DNA of 64,000 nt from Marsupella aquatica. Its lineage: Eukaryota > Marchantiophyta. Below the pieces are notes generated by a model. That model was not told where the DNA came from and ran no database searches. It saw only the letters and a list, made by a program, of their open reading frames with translations. How positions within the stretch are numbered: the first letter of the stretch is position 1; the number at the start of each line of letters is the position of its first letter. The stretch lies in contig OZ316894.1 in NCBI GenBank assembly GCA_973895155.1, forward strand, positions 8,742,001-8,806,000. The letters run 5' to 3'. Positions 49,800 through 59,872 of this stretch are shown here, piece by piece. Both the position numbers and the translations under genes were made by a program.

Positions 49800-51591
49800 C
49801 TATAGTAGTGGCCGCCCCCAACAGGGTACTTGTCATCCCTGTCACAACATCACGTGAATCCGCCAACTTCCTCTCACCTGGGTTAGTCCGAACCGGATTC
49901 ATAGAGGTAGTTTGAACTGCCTCTAACAATGTAAACGATTGGGGAAGCTTCGTTTGACGACGAATATCCCCTCTCTGAGGATCCAACCCTACCACTGCTC
50001 CTCGTGGCTCAAGGGCTTTAACTGCTCCTCGAGTCAAAGCTGTTGATGCATCAACATGCGTAGTGCCACACATAAATCCCATGGTGGCAAGATCTGCATC
50101 AGCTCCATAAGAGGTTGAAGCTCCATAGGATGTAGAAGCCCCATCACTAGCAGTAGGTCTAACTTGAGAACTAGCCATTGCGGCTAGTTGTTGCTCCAAT
50201 TGAGCAATCTTTGCATCTTTAGGATCTGTGGTAACGATAGGAGCAACATCACCTCCCTGTCTTCCTGCATGTGGCATGCCTCGACCATGTCCACCACCTC
50301 TACCTCCTCTTCCCTGATCATACGCACGTGGTCCTCCCCGTCGTAGTTCAGGATGAAGTACAAAACACCTATCTTTGGTGTGTCCAGAAACTCCACAATG
50401 ATCACACTGTCGTTGATCAGGTGTAGATGACCCTCCTTGCCCCCTATTATCCGGGCAATATCTTTGTGCATGATCCCCACCACAAGTCCAACATCCTGAT
50501 TATTGTCCAGCATAAGAAGGCACAGGTCTCTGACTACTAGATTCCCATGTTGTAGGCTTCTCTCTCTGGCTCTTACGTGCAGTAGGTTGCGGTGTGGGCG
50601 TCGATGCAACCTTTGGTGCTTCCTTGGCAAATCCGGAAGTCACCACCTTCTCATTCACCATATTGAGCTCGATGTGCTCAGCAAGTGCAAAAACTATAGC
50701 CAATGTGGGATCTGAATCCCTCAATAGAGTGGCATCTCTCACTCTACGATGCAACTCCCTATCCAGAATTGCATACCAGAATTGGACCGCTTGGGCCTCT
50801 GTCACTCCTTGTGTGACCGTAATCAATCTTTGCATACGAGTGTATGCCTCACGTAGGCTCTCTCCAGTCTTGTGCTGGAACTCTTGAAGACCCTTCAACT
50901 TATCGGTTCTCACACCCTGATAGTTCTGCTTCAATACTTCAAAGAACTTCATCACAGGGTTAAATGTTGGCGCAGCTCCACTCCCAGCCACAATCACACC
51001 GGTAGGAGTAGCGGTGGATGCTGATGGAGTGCCACTCTGGCTAGTGCTGCTAGAAGAAGCCGCAGCTGTAGCAATGGGTTGGGAAACCGCACTTGTGCCA
51101 TAAGTGATGGACACATAGTTTGGTGACCAATGCTGTCTCCATGCCTCAATATCCACTAAATGAGCCTTTCAAAACTCATGGTAGTCATCCATGGGTGGCC
51201 CCTCCAAATGCTGAAACAACCCTTTCCAAGCCATGAAAGGTGTGAACAATGTGGCATTACGCATTGTCTGCATATCACACCACGTATCAAACTCTTGGAT
51301 GAAATCATCCAAATCAATTATGCCAACTGCACCAGAGTATCTCCTCGGCCCTTTCGTGGCCCCATACATCTCTTCCATATCCCACAACAATGGAACAGTC
51401 ACTTGATATCGAGGAGAAGTGGCTACTAAGTCCTCGTCAGAATCACTATCTGAAACCCCACTTGTAACCACTAACAATGTCGTCGGCCGAAATTGCACTC
51501 CACTCCGAGTGAAACCAGACCGTCGTCCCTCGGGTAGCCCCGTATCACCAGAGGACTCCGTGATGACCAATTTTCCCTAAATGGTCACCAT
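49765..51591 (-). pseudogene. Gag-like protein with two CCHC knuckles (broken)
   Basis: An ATG at 51589-51591 starts a frame interrupted by TAG 51577-51579, TGA 51169-51171 and TAA 50500-50502, ending at TGA 49765-49767. The capsid-like part includes FNPVMKFFEVLKQNYQG and TRMQRLITVTQGVTEAQAV. Two zinc knuckles follow, CWTC..H..C (50455-50493) and CDHCGVSGHTKDRC (50365-50406), then an Arg/Gly-rich stretch and a C-terminal tail with no aspartic protease signature. Gag would package the RNA. The frame overlaps pol by 35 bases (49765-49799), with pol in the +1 frame. Confidence 0.88.
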
Positions 51592-51624
51592 CAACTCACC
51601 ACTATCAATAATCAACCGATTGGC

Positions 51625-51983
51625 GAAATGGTGTTCCGTGGATACCCATAACTCAATCGCGGAACGGTGTTCCGTAATGCATCACCACCAATCTCCAAGA
51701 CAATTGACGGAACGGTGTTCCGTCAATTGCTTAGTTGCGGGACAGTGTTCCGCAACCCTCCATCACCACTAGCCAAGCTAATTGGGGGAACAGTGTTCCG
51801 TGGAAAACCAATCTTCCCAAAATTATCACAACAAAATGGTAATTTGTACCCGATCGTTCTTCAATATGCACTCACGACGGAACAGTGTTCTGTGGAAGAC
51901 CAATCTTCCCAAAACTACCACGACGGAACGGTGTTCCGCGGTCAACCAATCTCCAATATGCCCTCTCAACGGAACGGTGTTCC
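51625..51983 (-). repeat. Array of eight dyad-symmetric GGAAC-N3-GTTCC motifs
   Basis: Core 13-mers close to GGAACGGTGTTCC start at 51625, 51661, 51709, 51739, 51787, 51879, 51925 and 51971. Spacing is mostly 46-48 bases. Several extend into longer palindromes; 51701-51729 has 13-base arms and 51735-51757 has 10-base arms with one mismatch. The array lies 34 to 394 bases upstream of the gag ATG, in the element's leader. Most cores are flanked by CG dinucleotides (CGG..CCG). Confidence 0.9.
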
Positions 51984-53110
51984 GTGGAAGACCTTCACAA
52001 CCCTATTGCTGCGAAAACCCCGCCGCAATTCCCGGACAAAGTCACTGTTCACTCACTTTGTCGTTTTCCTTGTGCCCTAGGTCGCCGCCGCACCTCGCCT
52101 CTCCGCGGTGCACTACGTCGCCTCTCCGCGGTGCGCTATGTCGCCGTAGGGGACACAATTCGTCAACCTTCAACATCACTTTCTTCGAAGGAATGCACTG
52201 TCCGTCAACATCAAACTTGATGAATCTCAAATCCGCAACATACAACTTCAACGATCAACCCCCGATTGGAACCATCCCTAACCAGAATCACAAACAATCA
52301 CAAGTCCGACCAACTTGCCTTCACAAAACCGAAGCGAATACTCTTAGCAATCCGCGCATAACAATCGACGGCAACTTCCGATCATCGACCGCACATTCAG
52401 TCCTCCAACATGCTACAATGTCGATCGATGCAAATCGCAACTCCAAACGCGCAACTCAACAACTCAAAGCTCCGCATCCACTCGAGCTTTCTCAACACCA
52501 ACTTGTAACAGATCGAGATACCAGCGATCCGTTCAACAACAAAACCCGATCCGAGATACCACGAATCGTCAACAACAAAACTTCAACGAAATCGAACTTC
52601 TATTTGCACGATCCGTACATCAGAATTCGAAGCTCATCTTTCAATGTAATCTTCTTCAATAGTGCAAATCGAACAACGATCGGTGCTAATCCAACAACGA
52701 TCCCATCCGACGCGATCACACATGTATGTCAAGCCCAACGCACCTTGTGCTTCAAGGAATCCACGTTACATGCACACAACTTGGTCAGCCACACCATAGC
52801 CACCAAGCTCATGCTCAAAGGCTCAACATTGAAAGATGAGGCCTTTGCGCCAACACAAGGGGATAACTATCCCTCACACCAACTCAAACTAAACATAGTG
52901 CTCATGTAGCACACATACAAACCTCTATACCTAGATAGTACGATATACTTTACCACCACTCTAAATGGTGTGACACCTTGCTTGTGGTGTGAATCAGTTT
53001 GGTGCTTGGTTACTGGTGCTGATCCTTGAATATTGATCACTAGTGAGCGCTTGTTCACATGGATCTCTTGTGAGGAAGGGGAACCCAGTCTTACAAAATC
53101 CTCATACATA
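51984..53110. other. Upstream leader / possible 5' LTR region
   Basis: A GC-rich block holds two copies of CGCCTCTCCGCGGTGC (about 52093 and 52120). The long plus-strand open frame to 52909 has no recognised motif and low-complexity Ser/Thr/Asn composition. If the retroelement has a 5' LTR and primer-binding site they should lie here, but I could not match either. Confidence 0.3.
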
Positions 53111-53587
53111 TGTTTCTAGGGAGCTGTTATATAAAGTTGTTGAGACCACCCTTGGTCTCTACTTTGGCCCCAACCAGTTTCCAAAGTCAGTTTGCCATGT
53201 TGGGCTCCAACTTAATTAGAAATGCGCAGACTGATATAGGTGTTGGAAGCCAAGGGCAAGGGCTATCAAACAAGAGACCAGCCACTGGACTCCAAGGTTG
53301 GGGTTGGAAAAGATGGACACATAGCAAGTCATCAAAAGTTGGTTAGGAATAAGATGAGGGAGAAGATAAAAGAGTACAAAAAGATGTTTTTTCGGGCTCT
53401 GAGTGACCCCCTTCCCTTAAAAAAAAGAGTACGAAAAGAAGAATACTAAGACATAGTATAGAAGGATTAGCAGTGTAGTTAGGGAATTAGGTGACTCCAA
53501 GGTATGTTAAAGGGTGAATGCTGTCAACTTTTGAATGAGTTTTTTCATTCCTAAATTCTTGGAGTCATAGTTTCAACCATGCTATTG

Positions 53588-53755
53588 AGGAAAGTGAGCA
53601 CAAAGTGTGGGTCACACATCATGTTCTATTTTGGCTTAAAGCGCCACTGTCCATGACAAAACCTGGATCCAAGGAAAGTGAACACAAAGTGTGGGTCACA
53701 CATCAGGTTCTACTTTGGCTTAAAGCGCCACTGTCCATGACAAAACCTAGATCCA
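53588..53755. repeat. 84-bp tandem duplication
   Basis: Copies span 53588-53671 and 53672-53755. Each begins AGGAAAGTGA, contains GCGCCACTGTCCATGAC and ends near GATCC. Only a few mismatches separate them. Confidence 0.9.
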
Positions 53756-54564
53756 CATTCAAGGTTTCACCATTTTTAGTATTTTTTTCCTGAAATTTCG
53801 GAGCAAAATCTCACCCTAGAGGAGATGAATGTGAAAAAAGGAGAAGTATTAGACACTTCTATTTTATATGGCCAATGGTGGTTTAGTGTTTAGGGTCTTT
53901 GAAATTAACCTCCTTTTTCTCAACATTTTCATTCTTCCCAATCTTTTTTGTGTTCTAGAGCCCCAAGAACTCTGAACACTATGCATTCTAAGATTAAGGC
54001 TGAAGTTAGTTGTTGCTAATAATGAGAAGGATACCATGAGTCCAATTGCAACTTTTTTGTGTCAAAACCAACTCCAAACTTATGAATGATTAAGTTCATA
54101 ATATCATTCTCAAATTTATAGCAGCATGGACAAGCCACATGACATGAAACAAAAATTGCTACTAGAAAACTGTTTATCATCCATATTGCTCTAGATAGCT
54201 TAATTTGCAGGCTTCATAGACTTTTGATAATTGTTTTGATACATAAATGAAAAACTACAATGCATCATGCAAGAGGGATGCTGATGAGAAAATATAAGTG
54301 TGTTTGCAAATTGGGCTCAAGGTTCACCCCTAGGATGTTCTTATTGCAACAACCACTAGAGTTTTTTGAATTTCTCATGAGTTCAGAACAAAAGGGCTCT
54401 TTGGAAGTTAAAAAATGGATCCTTGTTGGAAATTCAACAAAAATTATGTTTAATTCAAAATGTGAAATCTTACAAAGCTCTATCAAACTCAAAGTGCTTT
54501 AATCATCAAATTGGAACCATGCATTGATCATCCATTTTACAAGTATTTTGTTTAGGACAAAAGA
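53756..54564. other. Gene-poor AT-rich DNA
   Basis: Short open frames on both strands (for example 54260-54502) lack motifs. Nothing else was recognised. Confidence 0.35.
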
Positions 54565-55220
54565 CTAAGAAGTGGATACTCTTGCTGTCAAGACCTGGGG
54601 CATTATCATCACCGTAACTCTCCAACGGCTTGTTCTCTCCATGCAAAGTACTACACAAACACGTCCTGGAATATCATGCCCAACAGTTTGGATGTCACTA
54701 CACGAATGTGCATCCTGCCATTGTGAATACACAATGTTAATCATTTGGCCAAAAGTGAGCTGGTGCCAACACGTGGTGTGTGGAACATCAACTTGCTCGA
54801 CCACACTCACTCCAGGAATCAAGTGAGCCTGTCTGACCAACCAGGCACGAAACCTATCACATGAAATTTGAGTAGTAGGTCCCTGTTGCAAACCAGCTGG
54901 AACGGATGGCAGGCCTAGTGCTACATGTACTGCATGCTGATCTGTAACCTGTACCATAACTGCAAAGTAGTCCACTCCAAGCTTTGGGGCAATCTCTTGA
55001 CACAGCTTCAGTGTCTCGGGGGTGATCAATTCTCTCACATTGTCTTCCCAAGTAATACGGACTCTCGCCTGATAGAGCACACAACACCCAAAGAAAAGTC
55101 TGACATTAAAGTTATCCACAATGTAAAGGGGCCAAAACCTGGGCCAGACTCTATTCTCAGACCTTTATTGTGTTTCCTTAAGCTTTCCCAAAGTTCCCTT
55201 GCAGCAGCATCATTTGGCAA
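54565..55220 (-). other. Unrecognised coding-like frames, possible relic
   Basis: A minus-strand frame (55119-54565) contains ARVRITWEDNVRELITPE and a Cys/His/Gln-rich tail. It overlaps, one frame apart, an upstream frame (55220-55035) containing ELWESLRKHNKGL. A single indel in or near the overlap would join them. The composition is protein-like, but I recognise no family. The frames share the retroelement's strand and lie about 2.6 kb upstream of its leader, so they could be another transposon fragment. Confidence 0.3.
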
Positions 55221-56638
55221 ATAAGCAGGAGAGTTATGGGGTTCACTTTGGTTAGCCTACTACTGTACAGTACCAGGGTTCACATCAATCTGGGGGAGCA
55301 TCTCGCAGTAGAGGGAAGCAGCTTCTGCGGAGGGGAGCAGCTCACGAGCTTGGAAAGAACCTTGCATTGGAGGCTTTAGTGGAGTGGAGCAGCCTGATTA
55401 CTCTCAGCGGCTCACATCAAAGGAGCACACAGGTCGCAGCCTGATTACTCTCAGCAGATTGCAGCGAAGGAGGGAAGTAGCTCGCAGGGGAGGGGAGAGG
55501 GTTGAAGCCTGAATATTTCTCAGCAGCTCGAGGCAATGAAGGGCCAGAGCTTGAGCTTCCAGCAATGGAGGCAAGGAACGTTGGCTCTGGGCAATGCTCA
55601 GTAGCTTGGAGCTATGGAGGGCCTGGGCAGCAAAGCCCCGACACTATTGTGGAGACAAAAGCACAAGTTTCACCCTGTATCTGGCCCCCAAGTAGTGAAA
55701 GTTTCAATTCCGATAAACTTGCCCAATAATTTACTACAAGCTGAAGACGAGTCGCCCTTAATCACGCACATAATGGATGACTTTATTGTCATCAGTGGAA
55801 CACAAAGTATTTTAGATAGTTATTGTTAAAAAATTTAAAGAACACAAAAGCTTTTTCAAAAGGGTCATTTAAACCTATGTAGAATTCAAGGATTATGCAA
55901 ATACACACATACTGACCTTTTGGGTCTTTTTGGGTTGGCTTCCCTGCTCTCCTTCCATCTGGTCCTGAATTCACACTATCATAATTTAATTAACCATCAG
56001 CAGTAACCATGAAAAATAAGATAAAACATATGAAAAAAGTTTCTAAAGATGGGTCAAAACCTACAACAGAAACAACACTAGCATGACGGGGGGACATTCC
56101 CCACATGCCTTTCAAAAGTTTAGATAACATAGCTTGGCATAATTAGGTCATGACTGAGAGAGCAGAACATTCATGGCAAACCAAAGAGCATCAAAAGTTG
56201 ATGAAATTTAACTCATGCACCAAGCCATTTAACAATGGACAATCAATACTGCAACTCACCAAATTCTATAGCAAATTGATTTCTATAACTCAAATAACCA
56301 TGGTCTATTTTGAGCCACCCATGTAGCTAGCAATTTTAACGGTGTGTACAAAGATCCTACTGTAGATCATCCTGAGCATGGAGGCGGGCTGAATACATGT
56401 GGCAAGGAAAACAGCGAAGCTGGTTTAGAGAGCCGGAAGTAGTGTCCGTTCGTGCAAGAGATGTAACCCACTTTCATATACCGCTACAACGAAAATCAGG
56501 CTACGCTCTCCACATCATCGCCACAGACTCTATGAAGTGCAACGCAATGCAATGGAGAAATTCAATCTTGCTACACGCACGCAATTTCAGCAAAACAGTT
56601 CTCCAGTCTCACCTCGAGTATTTTGTTGGGGTGATTCG
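55221..56638. other. Gene-poor DNA with imperfect AGC-rich repeats
   Basis: About 55300-55620 contains imperfect repeats around GCAGCTC/GGAGCAGCT. No gene is supported. Confidence 0.3.
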
Positions 56639-58164
56639 CTATCGGAAGCCGTTGTGGAAAGCCCCTTGTGGAAGCGTCGTTGCCGATAACCCCTTCGCCA
56701 GGGTTTGCGACTGACTTATCTTGGAACGGCGGAGCGTGTCAAAGCTTTGAATTGTCCTGCTCGTCGAACTCGAGAAGCTTTGGAACATGCGCCTGCCCAG
56801 GAACGGTGAGAAGCAATGCTGGGAGGAAGAATGTGAGCGCCCCGCACGTTTCAGCAATCCAAGACACTGGTTGCCGAGAACAGACGAAGCTTGTGAGGGT
56901 CGGAGGGCCTTCCAAATACAAATTCTCCAATATTGAGTGGGACGGATTCTTGCACTGCAGATGTTTGCTTGAGCGAGGATCAGGCGGAAGAGCAAGTGGT
57001 AACAGCCCAAGCGGTTTTATGAGAGTTATCGTTCAAAGGGCTGTCACTCTCGAGGTCTTGCAAGAATTCTGTTTAGGGTTAACGGATCCGAAAGCTGAAA
57101 ACTTTCGAGGATGATCAGGAAGGAACAGCCAGTAGAGAAACTGGAAGCCAGTCTACATTCTAAAAATAGAGAAATAGAATCCGCACTCTACGAATGGACA
57201 AGTGTTGGAGGTCCCTTGTGTAGCGCGGAACGTTCTCAAGAAAATTGGGAGACGGGTTCTGGTTGAGGATAAGCCTTGATGTCGGGACTTGACTGGATAG
57301 AAAAGAGGGGAATGATAGAGGATGTCATTGATCGGAGGTTGGAGATTCTGAATCCTCCTGTGGCCATGGTCAATCATCTCATCCTCGTGTTTTGCATCGA
57401 TTAGCCGCAAATTGATGAAAAGGTTTGGAGCTGCGTTCTCGTCGAGGTGGAATCGACGGACTTTCCTTTTTCCGTGGTACTGAACGAGGAGGACGTGGTA
57501 CTGCCGGAGGTGAGTTCTCCAGAGGGAAGACAAACCTTTACCAGCTAATAATGTGCTAAAATTACAGCTGTTCCATTTCGGTCAGAAGATGATCGTCTGA
57601 CGCAAAGCAAGTGAACGCTCTGTGCAAGCGTCTGCCAACTTCTATGATTCAATTCCAAATTCTGTGAAACCAGAGTTCTTTCTATTCACATACCGACTGA
57701 GCAATGGGATTTTACAGACATCATTTCGTTTGATGTCGTGCGCATTTTTAGAATTTATCCAAACCCAGTAGCTTCGATAGGTGCAAACTTCAAAAATGAA
57801 TTACAGCAGTTTATTCACTTCCCTTGTTGGTCATCGTGACAGAGTATGGAACACGTCGGTGACCATTTCATAGTCCAAATCTAGACTTTCGATCAGTGCT
57901 CGGGGTTGCAGCTAGCTCCAAACTAGCTGTCATCACAAAATCACCATTTGTGCGTGACAGCGAGGAACGGATTTCCTCCCTTGTAGACAGTGATATTTGA
58001 GGCTCATCAAATAGTATAATTGTTCCAGCTTGTTCGCTACTCGCAGGAGCGGCTTGCAAGTTGGGGTTATGATCCGGTCCTGTGCGGGATAGCCACATAG
58101 CTGGCTCATCCTGCTTTTCTGGTCGCCAGACGGTCGTGGAAACTGTGAGACATAAGAATGACAT
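56639..58164 (-). other. Unrecognised coding-like segments
   Basis: Minus-strand frames at 58164-57868, 57533-57153 and 57010-56639 read like protein. Examples are KRKVRRFHLDENAAPNLF in the second and a Ser/Arg-rich stretch in the third. No joined model or known domain emerged. The plus strand is also open at 56668-57114. They may be exons of a fast-evolving or dead gene. Confidence 0.22.
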
Positions 58165-59560
58165 ATATATCGAGAATCAACGAGAATGGAGTCACTTAAG
58201 ACGATGAGAATGACATATGTACCGAGAAGCAGTGAGATTCAAGTGACCAAAATAAACTTTTGGGCCGCTTAAGACAGTCAGTTCTTCGTTGCTATCCACG
58301 AACATCATTCGACTGTAGGATCAGAACTAATATTGCGGAGCTACTGTGATTGACCGCTGGTGCTATTATTGTATGAATTCCAGGAAGTTTTGGTCTGTGG
58401 TGGACTTTGGTTTGTAAATTAGACAACCTTTACCTACAGCAATGCTCAAGGAGACGAAATGTGAGGCATTCATTGTGGGAAAATGCTCTCAAGAGCCTAT
58501 TAAATGCCTTCTGTGTTTTGATTTTAACCAAGCTTTGAAATTCCTGACAAAACCCAAAGCAAAAGTTGAATTCAGGATGGAGTTCTATGTTTGCCAAAAT
58601 ACTAGGATAGGCTTCTGTCAAGCGGATGGCTTAAAGTTAAACCCTGTTTTCTGCTCATATGGTACATATCATGCACTTGAATCCAGGATGGACCTCCATG
58701 TTTGCCAAATGCTTGGATAGGCTTTTGTAACCTGCTAGAGTTTGGAATGTAGTGAAAAGCTCTTTCCTGCTCATATGGTACATATCATGCAAATGAGTCA
58801 ATTATGACATGAAAACCTATCATCCATGGAAATTTGTTGGTCTCTCAATTTCCATCAAATTTGATAGTATGGATTCACTGGAAAGATATTCCAATATGAC
58901 TGTATCTAACTAAGCGAGAAACACTCCATTCCATGAAGTGTGGATAATGACCAAGTAATTTTTAGAAATTCCTAGCCCTCAACTCTTCATGAAAATTAGA
59001 GAGATTAAACTTGTCGGAAAGATGTTTCCAAACTACTTTTAACAGGCAAATTAACTCCACATGCAGTTCAATATTAAGTTGAAATTTTCTTGCTGAAACA
59101 TGTTTGGAAATGGGAATGATCAATGGAAAACACTTCTTGAGAAAGAAAGGGTGTCTATGTTGCTAGGGATATGCATGGTTCACAGGCTGCTTTGATTATG
59201 GTGACAGTTTTTCTTACCCATGAGGAGTTTTTTATGTGTCCAACTTGCACACTCCTTGAAATCCAGTGAAGGTCAACTCCCCACAGCCTTCACTGCGTCC
59301 AACCTGCTATTCTCCCCACAACTCGCACACTCCTTGAAATCCAGTTGTTGGGTCAACTCCCCACAACTTCCAGAGTGCTTGGCCATCTCACCATTCCACT
59401 AACCATCAATTAATATGAACAATACAATACAATCTCCAACTTTCACTCAAAATCAACTCTTATGAACAAAACAATCCAACTCACTAACATTAGGATAGTA
59501 AATAAATAGAGGAGGGGTTCATCATTTCATAAGAAATTCTAAATCTTGGGTTTAAGGATT
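58165..59560. other. Gene-poor DNA with diverged repeats
   Basis: CTCATATGGTACATATCATGCA occurs near 58653 and 58769. A GATGGA..CTATGTTTGCCAAA block is duplicated near 58577 and 58687. A CACTCCTTGAAATCCAGT string is duplicated near 59248 and 59329. No gene is seen. Confidence 0.4.
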
Positions 59561-59725
59561 ATGCTCAAGGGTTTGGCGCCGAAAATGGACTGGAATTTAA
59601 ATACAGAAATAACGAAAAGCACGATTCTCTCTCGCCCTGTCGTTGGGTTCAAATCTGCGACAGCGGTTTGTGCACGCGTTGCTGGTTTGGCCCACCGATA
59701 TCGTCGCACAATTCCCATTCTCAAG
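59561..59725 (+). other. Candidate extra 5' exon of SNM1
   Basis: An ATG at 59561 opens a frame to a GTAATT donor after 59725. Joined to an acceptor (TCTTACAG) before 59852, it continues in frame, without a stop, into the SNM1 ATG at 59873. This adds 62 residues. The added peptide is basic and Ser/Arg/Ala-rich with few acidic residues, like an organelle presequence. It may equally be untranslated. Confidence 0.35.
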
Positions 59726-59872
59726 GTAATTGCCATACATTTGCGCTCTCCGTTTGTTGAGGACAGGAGACATGTTAATTGCGCCGTTCATGGTTTCTCT
59801 CACTGTGCAATCACTATGTGCGCGGGTTAGGGAACTGCCGATGTCTTACAGAGTATCGGAGAGCTGGAGCTG

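Larger units (their letters stand above)
44824..51983 (-). mobile_element. Ty3/gypsy retroelement carrying a DNA methyltransferase
   Basis: Transcribed right to left: leader with palindrome array (51592-51983), gag (51591-49765), DNMT (49799-48267), RT and RNase H, integrase with GPY/F-like tail, PHD finger (stop near 45142). The order RT-RNaseH-IN defines Ty3/gypsy. The copy is dead: eight in-frame stops (51577, 51169, 50500, 48267, 47853, 46474, 46387, 45844), one frameshift near 46.64 kb, and a likely RNase H active-site loss. The DNMT region is uninterrupted. No aspartic protease motif was found. LTRs were not paired by eye, so both outer limits are approximate. A possible polypurine tract lies at 44824-44831. 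Confidence 0.93.

Noticed and set aside
51625-51983. Regular short repeats with ~33-35 base gaps suggested a CRISPR-like array
   Set aside because: The repeats are 13-base palindromes with variable gaps (17 to 79 bases), one unit is missing, no cas genes exist and the context is a eukaryotic retroelement leader.
51782-52909. 375-codon plus-strand open frame
   Set aside because: It is antisense to the retroelement leader, is low-complexity Ser/Thr/Asn-rich and has no motif. It is probably a product of composition.
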